This document shows, one piece after another, positions 45,705 through 54,612 of a DNA stretch of 64,000 nucleotides (the stretch's first letter is position 1; every line of letters starts with the position of its first letter). Source of the DNA: Mycobacterium sp. 1465703.0. Lineage in GTDB: Bacteria > Actinomycetota > Actinomycetes > Mycobacteriales > Mycobacteriaceae. The notes below the pieces were generated by a model. That model made no database searches. It was not told the origin of the DNA and saw only the letters and a list, made by a program, of their open reading frames with translations. Location: positions 28,680-92,679 of the forward strand of contig NZ_LZKU01000076.1 of assembly GCF_001672975.1 (NCBI RefSeq). Direction: 5' to 3'. The translations under genes and the position numbers were made by a program.

Positions 45705-47237
45705 GTGACGTTTTGGGCGCTGATCGAAAACGCGGCGCAGCGTGGCTCAACCCGCCCGCTGCTCACTGACGAGCACGGTCGCAGTCTGACCGCACGTCAA
45801 CTGCATGGCGCCGCGTGCGCAACCGCCGCCGCCCTTGCTCAACGAGGAGTCCATGCGGGCACTGTGGTGTCTTGGCAACTGCCCACCACGCTGGAAACCA
45901 TGGTGGTGATGGCCGCACTCGCTCGACTGGGAGCGGTGCAGAACCCGATCATCCCGATATTGCGGGAAAGCGAGGTCGGCTTCATCACCCACCAGCTACA
46001 CACCGAGTTCTTTGTGGCGCCGCAACTTTGGCGCGGGTTCGATCACGGAGGGCTGGCTCGCGCGTTGGCACGGGACAACGGCTTCGAGGTCATCATCCTC
46101 GACCTGGCAACACCCCCGGCCGTCGATGAGCTACGGCTGCCCACCGCCGACGCCGAAGCCCTGCCGGCGCCACCGACATCCGGTGACGAGCCCCGCTGGG
46201 TCTATTACTCCTCGGGAACCACCGCGGCTCCCAAGGGAATCCGTCATACCGACACGTCGGTCATCGCCGGCTCGGCCGGTGTGGTGGAAATGGTGGGCGC
46301 CAACAGCAGCGACGTGGATCCGATCGCCTTCCCGGTCGCACACATCGGTGGGGCCGCGATGCTGGCCACCGGGTTGCTGACCGGCATGCGGCTGGCGCTG
46401 TTCGAGACGTTCGACCCGGTTACTACACCGTGGGCTATCGCCGCTCAGAATCCGACGTTCCTGGGCACCGCAACCCCGTTCTTCATCGCGTTTCTGGAAG
46501 CCCAACGGGCCCACGGTGATCGGCCGCTGTTTCCATCGGTCCGGGGCTGCTTGGCCGGTGGAGCGCCTATCACCGCCGAACTGGGCCGGCAGGTCCGTGA
46601 CACCTTTGGCCTGGCCGGAATCGCCAATGCCTGGGGAATGACTGAGTTCCCGTGCGCGACCTCGCCGTCGCTCACCGCCGCGCCCGAGGTGCTCGACCAC
46701 ACCGTCGGGCCGCCGGTGCCCGGTGTCAAGGTCCGCGTGGTCGACAGCCGTGGCGTCGAACTGGGCACCGGGCAAGAGGGGGAGCTGCGGCTCAAGGGAC
46801 CCCAGTGCTTCCTCGGCTACGCCGACCCCACACTTGACGCCGACGCGTTCGACAGCGAGGGGTGGTTGCGTACAGGCGATCTCGGCCTGATCGATGCCGA
46901 TGGCAACGTCCGCGTCACCGGCCGCACCAAAGACGCGATCATCCGCAACGCGGAGAACATCTCCGCCCTCGAGATCGAGAATGCGCTGGCCACCCATCCC
47001 GCCGTCGCCGACGTCGCCGTCATCGGGATCCCCGACCCGCGCACCGGTGAACGCGTATGTGCCGTAGTGGTACCGGCGACAGCCGAGGGGCTGTCGTTGG
47101 AATCCCTTGTGCAACACTGCCAATCGCGCGGTCTCAGTCGCTACAAACATCCCGAGCACCTGGTGGTCGTCGAGACGCTGCCGCGCAATCAATTCGGCAA
47201 AGTGATCAAAAAAGACCTGCGCGAGGCCTTCGGGTAA
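45705..47237 (+). CDS. Acyl-CoA/AMP ligase (FadD-like)
   Basis: A 510-residue member of the adenylate-forming family. Seen: YYSSGTTAAPKGIRHTD (phosphate loop, P-loop-like A3), NAWGMTEFPCA (A5), GWLRTGDLGLIDADGNVRVTGRTKDAIIRNAENIS (A7-A8 with hinge), and the C-terminal catalytic Lys in PRNQFGKVIKKDL (A10). It converts a carboxylic acid to its CoA ester through an acyl-AMP. GTG 45705 is preferred because AAAGGGG lies 6 bp before it; GTG 45684 overlaps the thioesterase stop. The substrate is unknown. Confidence 0.92.
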   Translation: MTFWALIENAAQRGSTRPLLTDEHGRSLTARQLHGAACATAAALAQRGVHAGTVVSWQLPTTLETMVVMAALARLGAVQNPIIPILRESEVGFITHQLHTEFFVAPQLWRGFDHGGLARALARDNGFEVIILDLATPPAVDELRLPTADAEALPAPPTSGDEPRWVYYSSGTTAAPKGIRHTDTSVIAGSAGVVEMVGANSSDVDPIAFPVAHIGGAAMLATGLLTGMRLALFETFDPVTTPWAIAAQNPTFLGTATPFFIAFLEAQRAHGDRPLFPSVRGCLAGGAPITAELGRQVRDTFGLAGIANAWGMTEFPCATSPSLTAAPEVLDHTVGPPVPGVKVRVVDSRGVELGTGQEGELRLKGPQCFLGYADPTLDADAFDSEGWLRTGDLGLIDADGNVRVTGRTKDAIIRNAENISALEIENALATHPAVADVAVIGIPDPRTGERVCAVVVPATAEGLSLESLVQHCQSRGLSRYKHPEHLVVVETLPRNQFGKVIKKDLREAFG

Positions 47238-47274
47238 TCACCGGGCATGCCGGCAACGGGAGGCCTTCCGGTGA
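47238..47274. terminator. Hairpin after the acyl-CoA ligase gene
   Basis: A 7-bp stem (TCACCGG at 47238-47244 with CCGGTGA at 47268-47274) begins at the base after the ligase stop codon. The convergent maleylpyruvate-isomerase-like gene ends 95 bp further on, so it may serve as a terminator for the ligase transcript. There is no T-tract. Confidence 0.45.
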
Positions 47275-47368
47275 CCAACACCCCCTGAAATGTGATAGTG
47301 CATGCGCTATCGACTTTTGAATTGCGGTCATGCCTCCTAGACGGCCCTGCCCAGGTGACCGCCGGCCT

Positions 47369-47989
47369 TTACAGCCCCTTAGGTGCATCGCGGACGGCCT
47401 GCACCGCCGCGGCGTCGCCGTCGAATTCGACCCGCGCTTGCCGCCCCACGCTGAACAGCAGTAGCTCCTCGGGCGCCCCCGTCACCGTCACGGCCGGACC
47501 CTGACCGGCGGTGAGCACCGTCTTGCCGTCCGGGGTGCGCAACGCCACCCGACCGGGCACCTTGGCGAGGGTCAGCCGGGCCATCAGCGGCAGGGTGCGC
47601 CGCAGCGTCGTGCTCAGGCCGGGCTCCAGCGGGCGCGGCTGCCAGCCGGGCTGCGCGCGGCGCACATCCTCGTGATGGATGAACATCTCGGCCACATTGG
47701 CCACCGGGTCGAGCAGTTTGAGCGGTGAGTAAACCGGCGGGCCGGCGGAGATTTTGGCAACCAGCTCATCCCAGTCGTTCTGCTCAGTCACCTGGTTCTG
47801 CACCTTGGCGGTGTGGGAGGCGAAGAAGGGAATCATGATGCCAGGTGCGGCGTCCAGGCGGTACTCCCGGATCACCAGGTGGGCGGCCAAGTCGCGCGTA
47901 GTCCAGCCTTCACACAGGGTGGGCGCATCCGGACCGACACCGCGCATGGTTTCCACGAGGGCGGCGCGCTCGCGTTGAGCAACAGACAT
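47369..47989 (-). CDS. TIGR03085-type (mycothiol-dependent maleylpyruvate isomerase-like) metal-binding protein
   Basis: A 206-residue DinB/MDMPI-fold protein. MSVAQRERAALVETM starts the first helix; TLCEGWTTRDLAAHLVIREYRLDA carries the first metal His and the typical G-W-T-x-x-D-L-A-A-H-L signature; EMFIHHEDVRRAQPGW carries the second His pair (H-H-E-D-V-R-R). The C-terminus has a separate small domain (VTVTGAPEELLLFSVGRQA). Family members bind zinc and may use mycothiol. The ATG at 47989 fits the family; the frame extends upstream to 48157. Confidence 0.85.
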   Translation of the reverse strand: MSVAQRERAALVETMRGVGPDAPTLCEGWTTRDLAAHLVIREYRLDAAPGIMIPFFASHTAKVQNQVTEQNDWDELVAKISAGPPVYSPLKLLDPVANVAEMFIHHEDVRRAQPGWQPRPLEPGLSTTLRRTLPLMARLTLAKVPGRVALRTPDGKTVLTAGQGPAVTVTGAPEELLLFSVGRQARVEFDGDAAAVQAVRDAPKGL

Positions 47990-48088
47990 GCGTTCAGCGT
48001 AAAGGCCGACGCGACGAGGGTGAACCCCCGAGCGAGGGTGATCCACCACTCGGTAAATTTGAAACGTCGTGTTGTCGAAGGGAATCAC

Positions 48089-50023
48089 ATGAACGCGCGT
48101 GTCGAGGAGTTGGAGTTTCAGGCAGAGGCTCGGCAACTGCTGGATTTGATGGTCCACTCCGTTTACTCCAATAAGGACTCATTCCTGCGGGAATTGATCT
48201 CCAATGCTTCCGATGCCTTGGACAAGCTGCGGCTTGAGGCGTTCCGGAACAAGGACCTCGACGTCGACACCTCCGACCTGCACATCGAGATCGAGGTGGA
48301 CAAGGATGCGCGCACCCTGACCATCCGCGACAACGGCATCGGGATGACCCGCGACGAAGTGGTGGATCTGATCGGCACGCTGGCCAAGTCCGGCACCGCC
48401 GAGCTGCGCAAGCAACTGCGCGAGGCCAAGAACGCCAAGAACGAGGCCGCCTCGGAGGAGCTCATCGGTCAGTTCGGCATCGGTTTCTATTCGAGCTTCA
48501 TGGTCGCCGACAAGGTCGAGCTGCTCACCCGCAAGGCCGGCGAGAGCGACGCCACCAAATGGGAATCCAGCGGCGAGGGCACCTACACCATCGAGTCGGT
48601 CGACGGCGCTCCGCAAGGAACGTCGGTCGTCTTGCACCTCAAGCCCGAAGACGCCGAGGACGGGCTGCACGACTACACCGCGGAGTTCACGATCCGCAGC
48701 CTGGTCAAGAAATACTCCGACTTCATCGCCTGGCCCATCCGGATGGAGGTCGAGCGACGCACCCCCGCGACGGAGGATGGGGGCGAGGAGACCGTCACCA
48801 TCGAGACCGAGACGCTCAACTCGATGAAGGCCCTGTGGGCCAGACCTAAAGAAGAGGTCTCCGAGGAGGAGTACAAGGAGTTCTACAAGCACATCGCGCA
48901 CGCCTGGGACGATCCGCTCGAGGTCATCGCGATGAGGGCCGAAGGCACCTTCGAATACCAGGCACTGCTGTTCATCCCGTCCCACGCCCCGTTCGACCTG
49001 TTCAACCGGGACGCCCACACCGGGATTCAGCTCTACGTCAAGCGCGTGTTCATCATGGGCGACTGTGACGAGCTCATGCCCGAATACCTGCGCTTCGTCA
49101 AGGGTGTCGTTGACGCACAGGACATGTCGCTCAACGTGTCACGCGAGATCCTGCAACAGGATCGGCAGATCAAGGCCATCCGGCGCCGGCTGACCAAGAA
49201 GGTGCTCTCCACGATCAAGGATCTACAGTCCGAGCGCCCGGAGGACTATCGCACCTTCTGGACCCAGTTTGGCAAGGTCGTCAAGGAGGGCCTGCTCTCG
49301 GACTTCGACAACCAGGAGACGCTGCTGCAGGTGTCCTCGTTCGCCTCGACGCACAGCGATGAGGAAGCCACCACGCTTGCCCAGTATGTGGAACGCATGA
49401 AGGAAGGCCAGACGCAGATCTTCTACGCCACGGGGGAGTCGCGTCAGCAGATCCTGAAGTCGCCGCACCTGGAGGCGTTCAAGGCCAAGGGCTATGAGGT
49501 GCTGCTGCTCACCGACCCGGTCGACGAGGTCTGGGTGGGAACGGTGACCGAATTCGACGGCAAGCCGCTGCAGTCGATCGCCAAGGGCGAGGTGGACCTC
49601 AGCTCCGAGGGCGACCAGAGCGAGGCCGAGCGCGAAGAGCAGCAAAAGGAGTTCGCCGACCTGCTCGCCTGGCTCAAGGACACCCTGGCCGACCACGTCA
49701 AGGAAGTCCGGCTATCCACCCGGCTGACGGACTCGCCCGCCTGCTTGATCACCGATGCCTTCGGGATCACCCCGGCGCTTGCCCGCATCTACCGTGCTTC
49801 CGGGCAGGACATTCCGGTGGGCAAGCGGATCCTCGAACTCAATCCCAGCCACCCGCTCGTCACCGGCCTGCGCCAAGCCCACCAGGACCGCAACGACGAC
49901 CCCTCGGTCGCCGAGACTGCGGAATTGCTTTATGGCACAGCACTTCTCGCCGAAGGCGGCGCGCTCGACGACCCGGCGAGGTTTGCCGAGATACTCGCCA
50001 ACCGGCTGGCCCGCACGCTGTAA
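48089..50023 (+). CDS. htpG: HtpG (Hsp90) molecular chaperone
   Basis: A 644-residue Hsp90. The N-terminal GHKL ATPase domain shows LRELISNASDALDKLR (catalytic Glu/Asn region), IRDNGIGMTRDEVVDLIGTLAKSGT and GQFGIGFYSSFMVAD. The middle domain has the catalytic-loop Arg in LNVSREILQQDRQIK, and the C-terminal dimer domain ends ADPAR-like with LANRLARTL. GAAGGGAATCAC precedes the ATG at 48089. It folds client proteins in the cytosol using ATP. Length matches mycobacterial HtpG. No heat-shock operator was recognised upstream. Confidence 0.97.
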   Translation: MNARVEELEFQAEARQLLDLMVHSVYSNKDSFLRELISNASDALDKLRLEAFRNKDLDVDTSDLHIEIEVDKDARTLTIRDNGIGMTRDEVVDLIGTLAKSGTAELRKQLREAKNAKNEAASEELIGQFGIGFYSSFMVADKVELLTRKAGESDATKWESSGEGTYTIESVDGAPQGTSVVLHLKPEDAEDGLHDYTAEFTIRSLVKKYSDFIAWPIRMEVERRTPATEDGGEETVTIETETLNSMKALWARPKEEVSEEEYKEFYKHIAHAWDDPLEVIAMRAEGTFEYQALLFIPSHAPFDLFNRDAHTGIQLYVKRVFIMGDCDELMPEYLRFVKGVVDAQDMSLNVSREILQQDRQIKAIRRRLTKKVLSTIKDLQSERPEDYRTFWTQFGKVVKEGLLSDFDNQETLLQVSSFASTHSDEEATTLAQYVERMKEGQTQIFYATGESRQQILKSPHLEAFKAKGYEVLLLTDPVDEVWVGTVTEFDGKPLQSIAKGEVDLSSEGDQSEAEREEQQKEFADLLAWLKDTLADHVKEVRLSTRLTDSPACLITDAFGITPALARIYRASGQDIPVGKRILELNPSHPLVTGLRQAHQDRNDDPSVAETAELLYGTALLAEGGALDDPARFAEILANRLARTL

Positions 50024-50091
50024 CGGGGGGTTTACCGGCAAATAGGCGATTCGTGGGATTGAAAACTCCCTGGCAGGGATAATTAGATTCC

Positions 50092-50313
50092 ATGCCCGAG
50101 TTTCGCGTTATCGACCCACACGGCCGGGTCGTCGCGACGAAGAATTTCGCCAATGCGGAGGCCGCACACGCCTGGTTCGTCAACTCCGTTGGCGGCGACA
50201 CCGAACTCGGTTGGCGCATGGAGGTCAACGACGACGGGCAATGGGCGTTCTTCGATGACACCGAAGGCTTCACCGCCCCGGTGAGTCACCGCCCGACGAA
50301 GCGCTCGTGGTGA
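50092..50313 (+). CDS. Small conserved-looking hypothetical protein (73 aa)
   Basis: A soluble 73-residue protein: MPEFRVIDPHGRVVATKNF, then ANAEAAHAWFVNS and LGWRMEVNDDGQWAFFDDTEG. Its alternating pattern predicts a small beta-alpha-beta fold. The balanced composition and frame-appropriate GC-rich third positions suggest it is real. The last 44 bp overlap the 3' end of the convergent ptxD-like gene. No family or function is recognised. Confidence 0.5.
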   Translation: MPEFRVIDPHGRVVATKNFANAEAAHAWFVNSVGGDTELGWRMEVNDDGQWAFFDDTEGFTAPVSHRPTKRSW

Positions 50314-51313
50314 TGACGTTCGCCGCCATGGAGGGTCGCTTGCCGTCCCGAACATCGAGAACGCTTCGCGCCGCCGCGAGTTCGATCTGGCGGCGCACCT
50401 GGTGGACGGCCGAACCCAGATGGGGAGTGAAGAGGGTGTGGTCGTGGGCGAGGAGTTCAGCTGGAATGGCCCGGGGGCGATCACGATCCGACCAGTCCTC
50501 AAAGGCGAAGACGTCGGCGGCATAGCCGCCCAGGTGGCCGGTCACCAGTGAACGTGCCACGGCATCTTCGTCGACCACCGACCCGCGGCCCACATTGACC
50601 AACAGTGCCCCTTGGGGAAGTTGCGCCAATGCCGCCGGTCCGATGAGGTGGCGGGTGTGCTCGGTGAGCGGCGCCGTCACCACCACGGCGGTGCTGTCCG
50701 CCAGCAGGGCATCGAGCGGCACGGCTCGCGCGCCGAGCGTTTTCTCGTCGGCGACTGGTAGCGGCCTGGGGTCGGTGTACAGCAGTTCCGCGTCGAATGC
50801 GCGCAGTCGATTCGCGACCGCGCGTCCAACCGCGCCCATGCCAAGGATTCCGATCTGCCTGCCGGCCAGCCCGCCACCATAAAGTTCGGGTCGCCAGCCG
50901 CGATGTCGACCCGATCGGACGAAGCTGTCGCCGGTGAGAAGGTGGCGGTCCAGCCCGATCAACAAGCCAATCGCAAGATCGGCAGTCGCGCCGGTGAGCA
51001 GGTCTTCGACATAACTGACCCAGACGCCACGCGCCGTACACGCGGTCAGATCGATGTTGTCGTAGCCCTTGAGCGCCCCGGCCACTATCCGCAAGCGAGG
51101 ACTGTGTTGCAACAGCTCCTCGTCGACGTGGTCGGGCATGAACACCACCAGCGCGTCTGCGTGGCGGCATCTGCTGAGCAGTTCGTCTCGGGTGAGGCTG
51201 TTGGGTGTCTGGTTCGCGACCACCTCGCAGGAGCGGCCCAACAGGTCAAGCACGTCGGCGTGAACCCGATGGGTGATGACCACCCGAAACGGCTGTGGGT
51301 GAATCGAATTCAT
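50270..51313 (-). CDS. ptxD: Phosphite (phosphonate) dehydrogenase PtxD-like
   Basis: A 347-residue D-2-hydroxyacid dehydrogenase-family protein that matches PtxD of Pseudomonas stutzeri closely in memory comparison. Seen: VVITHRVHADVLDLL, LSRCRHADALVVFMPDHVDEE (Met53 equivalent), GALKGYDNIDLTACTARGVW (catalytic Lys76 equivalent), GWRPELYGGGL (substrate-pocket Trp/Tyr), NAD loop GILGMGAVGRA, Arg in VGRGSVVDE, Glu in DVFAFEDW, and His/Ser in TPHLGSAVHQVR. PtxD oxidises phosphite to phosphate with NAD+. One pocket residue differs (PtxD P-x-R is V-x-R here). An Asp after LLYT suggests NAD preference. It overlaps the ptxA remnant by 4 bp. Confidence 0.88.
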   Translation of the reverse strand: MNSIHPQPFRVVITHRVHADVLDLLGRSCEVVANQTPNSLTRDELLSRCRHADALVVFMPDHVDEELLQHSPRLRIVAGALKGYDNIDLTACTARGVWVSYVEDLLTGATADLAIGLLIGLDRHLLTGDSFVRSGRHRGWRPELYGGGLAGRQIGILGMGAVGRAVANRLRAFDAELLYTDPRPLPVADEKTLGARAVPLDALLADSTAVVVTAPLTEHTRHLIGPAALAQLPQGALLVNVGRGSVVDEDAVARSLVTGHLGGYAADVFAFEDWSDRDRPRAIPAELLAHDHTLFTPHLGSAVHQVRRQIELAAARSVLDVRDGKRPSMAANVITTSASSGGDSPGR

Positions 51314-51645
51314 GCGAATCGGCTTCGCAACCAGCCGCTGAGGCCATCCACGATCGTGACCGTTCCCAAGATGACCCCGATCAACTGATGTTGTTGAAAG
51401 ATCATGCTGGTACGCCGCCGGTGCGCACGAACCCTCGAACTGCTGTCAAGCCGGCCGATCCCGGCGACTTCAATGAATCCGGTGCTCGGGATGACCAAGT
51501 GATTCATGCATTGCAGCAGAGTCGACTTGCCCGCCCCCGACGGGCCAAGCAGGACGGTGAAGCTGCCCGCTGGGAATTCGAGCGTCAACGGGTGCAACGC
51601 GATCGTGGCCTCGTAACGCACACTCACGTCATATAGCTGGATCAC
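51310..51645 (-). pseudogene. Truncated ptxA/phnC ATPase fused to the tail of ptxC/phnE (deletion remnant)
   Basis: A 111-codon frame from GTG 51643-51645, preceded by a strong GGAGGA. The first ~93 residues are the start of a phosphite/phosphonate ABC ATPase: LYDVSVRYEATIALHPLTL, Walker A LLGPSGAGKST, then RRRTSMIFQQHQLI (Q-loop). The ABC signature and Walker B are missing. From about 51365 the frame continues LGTVTIVDGLSGWLRSRFA, which looks like the last residues of a PtxC/PhnE permease, and stops in ATGA overlap with ptxD. One in-frame deletion therefore seems to have removed the rest of ptxA, all of ptxB and most of ptxC. Confidence 0.75.
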
Positions 51646-51914
51646 AGTCCTCCAAGACCCCGATCGAGCACGGCGAAATTGACACCGAACCCGGCGACGC
51701 GTCTACGCTACTCGACAAGCGCAACTCGAAACACCCTCTCGCCAAGAGCATTTCGAGCGCACGGGAAGTTAGCAGCTGTATGCCGAGCTCCCCGATACTG
51801 TTCATGCGGTGATTGCCTGAAGGCCGATTGGCGGACACCTTTGGACGGTACGTTTCAGTGTCTTTTCGTGGGATACGGCGCAGCCGACGCAGGGGCTCGA
51901 CGTACGCTCCCACC
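51646..51914. promoter_or_regulatory. Divergent promoter region: ptx remnant operon / LLM oxidoreductase
   Basis: A 269-bp gap without a supported gene. It carries the GGAGGA ribosome-binding site of the ptx remnant and presumably the promoter that drives ptxD. The plus-strand side leads to the LLM gene. I could not recognise a Pho box or a standard -10/-35 pair. Confidence 0.4.
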
Positions 51915-52937
51915 ATGCATGTCGATGCGATGACGATTCCCCAGCCGCTCGGCCGAATCGGTGACCTTGCCCGGCGGACCCAATCCGCCGGGTTCTCCGG
52001 TCTGTTGTTCACCGAGACCGGCCGCACCGCATACCTGAATGCCGCCGTGGCGTCGCAGGCAGCGCCCGATCTGGAATTGTCGACCGGCGTCGCGGTGGCC
52101 TTCCCGCGCAGTCCCTTCGTCACCGCCGCCGCGGCGTGGGAACTTCAGGAAGCCACCAAGGGCAAATTCCGGTTGGGGCTGGGAACCCAGGTGCGCACCC
52201 ATGTGGTGCGGCGCTACGGTACGGCCTTCGAGCGGCCCGGGCCCCGGCTGCGCGACTACCTGCTGGCCGTCAAGGCATGTTTCGCGGCATTTCGCTCCGG
52301 GATACTCGACCACCACGGCGACTTCTACGACCTCGACTTCATCACCCCCCAGTGGAGCCCGGGGCCCATCGATGCGCCCGACCCCAAAGTCGATATCGCA
52401 GCGGTCAATCCGTGGATGCTGCGGATGGCGGGCGAAGTGGCCGACGGGGTGCATGTCCATCCGATCGGCGAGCCGGGTTACCTGGCCCGTCACGTCCTGC
52501 CGACGGTCGCCGAGGGAGCGGAGAAAGCCGGTCGTTCTCCGTCGGACATCGCGATCATCGTGCCGGTCATGACCATCGTCGGCGACACCGACGAAGAACG
52601 TGACAAGCAGCGCGAAATCGTGCGCGCCAGCATGGCCTTCTACGGCAGCACACCCAACTACGCATTCATCTGGGACGAGGCGGGTTTCGAGGGCACGACC
52701 GCCCGGATTCGGGAGAAGCAGAAGGCCGGAGACTTGGCCGGCATGGCGGCTCAGGTCAGCGACGACCACATCGCGGTCTTTGCCACCGAGTCGACCTGGG
52801 ACGGGCTGGCCGACGCGCTCACCGAGAAATATGCCGGAACGGCAACGCGTTTGGTGATGTACAACTCCGTTGCCGATCAGGAGCGCTTCGAGCGGTACGG
52901 CGAGGTGGCCCGCCGGATACGAGCGATCAGTGACTGA
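51915..52937 (+). CDS. F420-dependent LLM oxidoreductase, TIGR03617-like
   Basis: A 340-residue luciferase-like TIM barrel from ATG 51915 (the frame reaches 51813). Seen: MHVDAMTIPQPLGRIGDLARR, GFSGLLFTETGRTAYLNAAV, GVAVAFPRSPFVTAAAAWEL, FRLGLGTQVRTHVVRRYG, DITAVNP-like VDIAAVNPWMLRMAGEVADGVHVHPIG, and a C-terminal SDDHIAVFATE. This block order matches the TIGR03617 group of mycobacterial F420-dependent enzymes. The substrate is unknown. Its 3' end overlaps the convergent NRAMP-like gene by 11 bp. Confidence 0.88.
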   Translation: MHVDAMTIPQPLGRIGDLARRTQSAGFSGLLFTETGRTAYLNAAVASQAAPDLELSTGVAVAFPRSPFVTAAAAWELQEATKGKFRLGLGTQVRTHVVRRYGTAFERPGPRLRDYLLAVKACFAAFRSGILDHHGDFYDLDFITPQWSPGPIDAPDPKVDIAAVNPWMLRMAGEVADGVHVHPIGEPGYLARHVLPTVAEGAEKAGRSPSDIAIIVPVMTIVGDTDEERDKQREIVRASMAFYGSTPNYAFIWDEAGFEGTTARIREKQKAGDLAGMAAQVSDDHIAVFATESTWDGLADALTEKYAGTATRLVMYNSVADQERFERYGEVARRIRAISD

Positions 52938-54612
52938 GCTGAATCGCCTTGACCACCAACAGCAATGCCCCGGCAACCAGATAGGCACGCAGCGCGACCA
53001 TCGCGAGCCGGGTTCCGGGTGACCAGGTGACCGGTTCGAGCAGCGCCAGCGGCGGCATACGCCAGGTGCTGCGGTCCACGCCGCGGGCCGGAAGTTGCGG
53101 TTTGGGGCGTGCGGGCTGACGTCGGTCCAGCCAGCGCAGCACCGGTGTCGCGGCCGCCCCGAGGATGACCAGGGCCAGCGTCAGGTAGCCAGTGACCGCG
53201 ACGACGTTGAGGTTCGGAAACAGCGTGGTAGCCATCAGAATCCCGGACAGCAGCAGCAGGATGCCGACGATCAGTCCGGCTACCCAATTCAGCCAGGCCC
53301 GATTGACCCAGGGCCCCAGAACTTCTCGGTCGTTGCACAGCAGCAGCAGAAACACGCTGGCGCTGGGCAGCAGCAGACCGGCAAGGGCTTGAACGGCGGT
53401 GGTGATCAGCCCGAGCGGGGCACCCGGAATCAGCACGATGGCCGCGGCCACCGCCACCATCGCGGTGTAGGACAGATAGAACTGTTTGGCGTCGGAGAAG
53501 CCGCGGTGACCCTGGCCACCAGTTACGCCTTCGGCGACGTATTCGGACTGAAACACTCGCTGCACCGCGGCGGCTCCGATGATCGAGGCGTCCATCAGCA
53601 CGATCGCAAAGACCGAGCCGAGTACCGGGCGGTGCTCGCCCAGCAGGTGCGCGGTGGCGCCGGCGTCGGTGAAGCCGCCAATGGTGTTGGTGGAGCGCGC
53701 AGCCCATTCACCGGTCATCATCAGCGCCGCAGCGCCGACCACCACGACGAAGGCGCCCAGCACGGTGTCCGCGCGTTCGTAGCCCATGAATCGCGGTGTG
53801 ATGCGCTTGTCGACGACGTTGGACTGCTGAAAGAACAGCTGCCACGGTGCCACGGTGGTGCCGACGATAGCGATGATGAGCAGCACCGCGTCCGAACTGA
53901 CCCCACCCGAAATACTCGGCACCACAAAGGACTTCGCGGCCTGCTTCCACTGTGGATGAGACATCAGCAGCATCGGGATCTGCAGCAGCGTGACGGCGAT
54001 GAAGACGAACATGGCCCGCTCCCATCGACGGAAGCTGCCGCTGGCCATGATCGCCACCAACGCCACCGCCGAAATCGGCACCACTACGTATTTGGAGATG
54101 CCGATGTATGCGGCGGCCAGGCTGATGCCGATGAACTCGGTGACGATGGTCAGAAAGTTGAGCAGAAACAGGTCGCCGACCGAAAACCAGCCCCAGCCGC
54201 GACCGAAGCGTTCGTTGATCAGCCGGGCGTGCCCGACCCCGGTGACCGCACCGAGGCGGACCACCATTTCTTGGTTGACGATGAGCACCGGGATCAGCAG
54301 CAACAACACCCACAGCAGTGAGTAGCCGTAGTTCTGGCCGGCTTGGGCGTAGGTGGCTACCCCACCCGCGTCGTTGTCGCCGACCATCACGATGATTCCG
54401 GGTCCGACGATGGCGAGCAGGGTCAGCAGCCGCGTCCGCCAGGTTCGTGCATGCTCGGTTTCCCCGACGCTGATGCGCCCGAACGCGCCCTCGATATCAC
54501 CCAGATGCGCGCTGTCCAGCACCGCGGCGCGCCGGGTCTGCGCCGCTTCGGTGCGCTGCACTTCCACGGCCTGCGGCGTTTCCCTGGTGCTGTTCTCCTC
54601 GCCGGAGCTCAC
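52927..54612 (-). CDS. NRAMP-family divalent metal transporter with atypical metal-site motifs
   Basis: A 561-residue protein with a polar N-terminus (about 60 residues), then about 11 transmembrane helices. The first helix has VGPGIIVMVGDNDAGGVATYAQAG, where classical NRAMP has D-P-G-N. The sixth has IVGTTVAPWQLFFQQSNVVDKR, where classical NRAMP has M-P-H. These changes remove the Met ligand that selects Mn/Fe, as in NRAMP-related Mg2+ transporters. The start overlaps the end of an MgtE-N/CBS gene by 4 bp, supporting a magnesium-linked role. Direct selectivity is inferred. Confidence 0.85.
   Translation of the reverse strand: MSSGEENSTRETPQAVEVQRTEAAQTRRAAVLDSAHLGDIEGAFGRISVGETEHARTWRTRLLTLLAIVGPGIIVMVGDNDAGGVATYAQAGQNYGYSLLWVLLLLIPVLIVNQEMVVRLGAVTGVGHARLINERFGRGWGWFSVGDLFLLNFLTIVTEFIGISLAAAYIGISKYVVVPISAVALVAIMASGSFRRWERAMFVFIAVTLLQIPMLLMSHPQWKQAAKSFVVPSISGGVSSDAVLLIIAIVGTTVAPWQLFFQQSNVVDKRITPRFMGYERADTVLGAFVVVVGAAALMMTGEWAARSTNTIGGFTDAGATAHLLGEHRPVLGSVFAIVLMDASIIGAAAVQRVFQSEYVAEGVTGGQGHRGFSDAKQFYLSYTAMVAVAAAIVLIPGAPLGLITTAVQALAGLLLPSASVFLLLLCNDREVLGPWVNRAWLNWVAGLIVGILLLLSGILMATTLFPNLNVVAVTGYLTLALVILGAAATPVLRWLDRRQPARPKPQLPARGVDRSTWRMPPLALLEPVTWSPGTRLAMVALRAYLVAGALLLVVKAIQLSH

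Noticed and set aside
51629..52123. 164-codon minus-strand frame upstream of the ptx remnant
   Set aside because: Mostly opposite the LLM gene, with no recognisable domain; not ptxB or a regulator as far as I can see.
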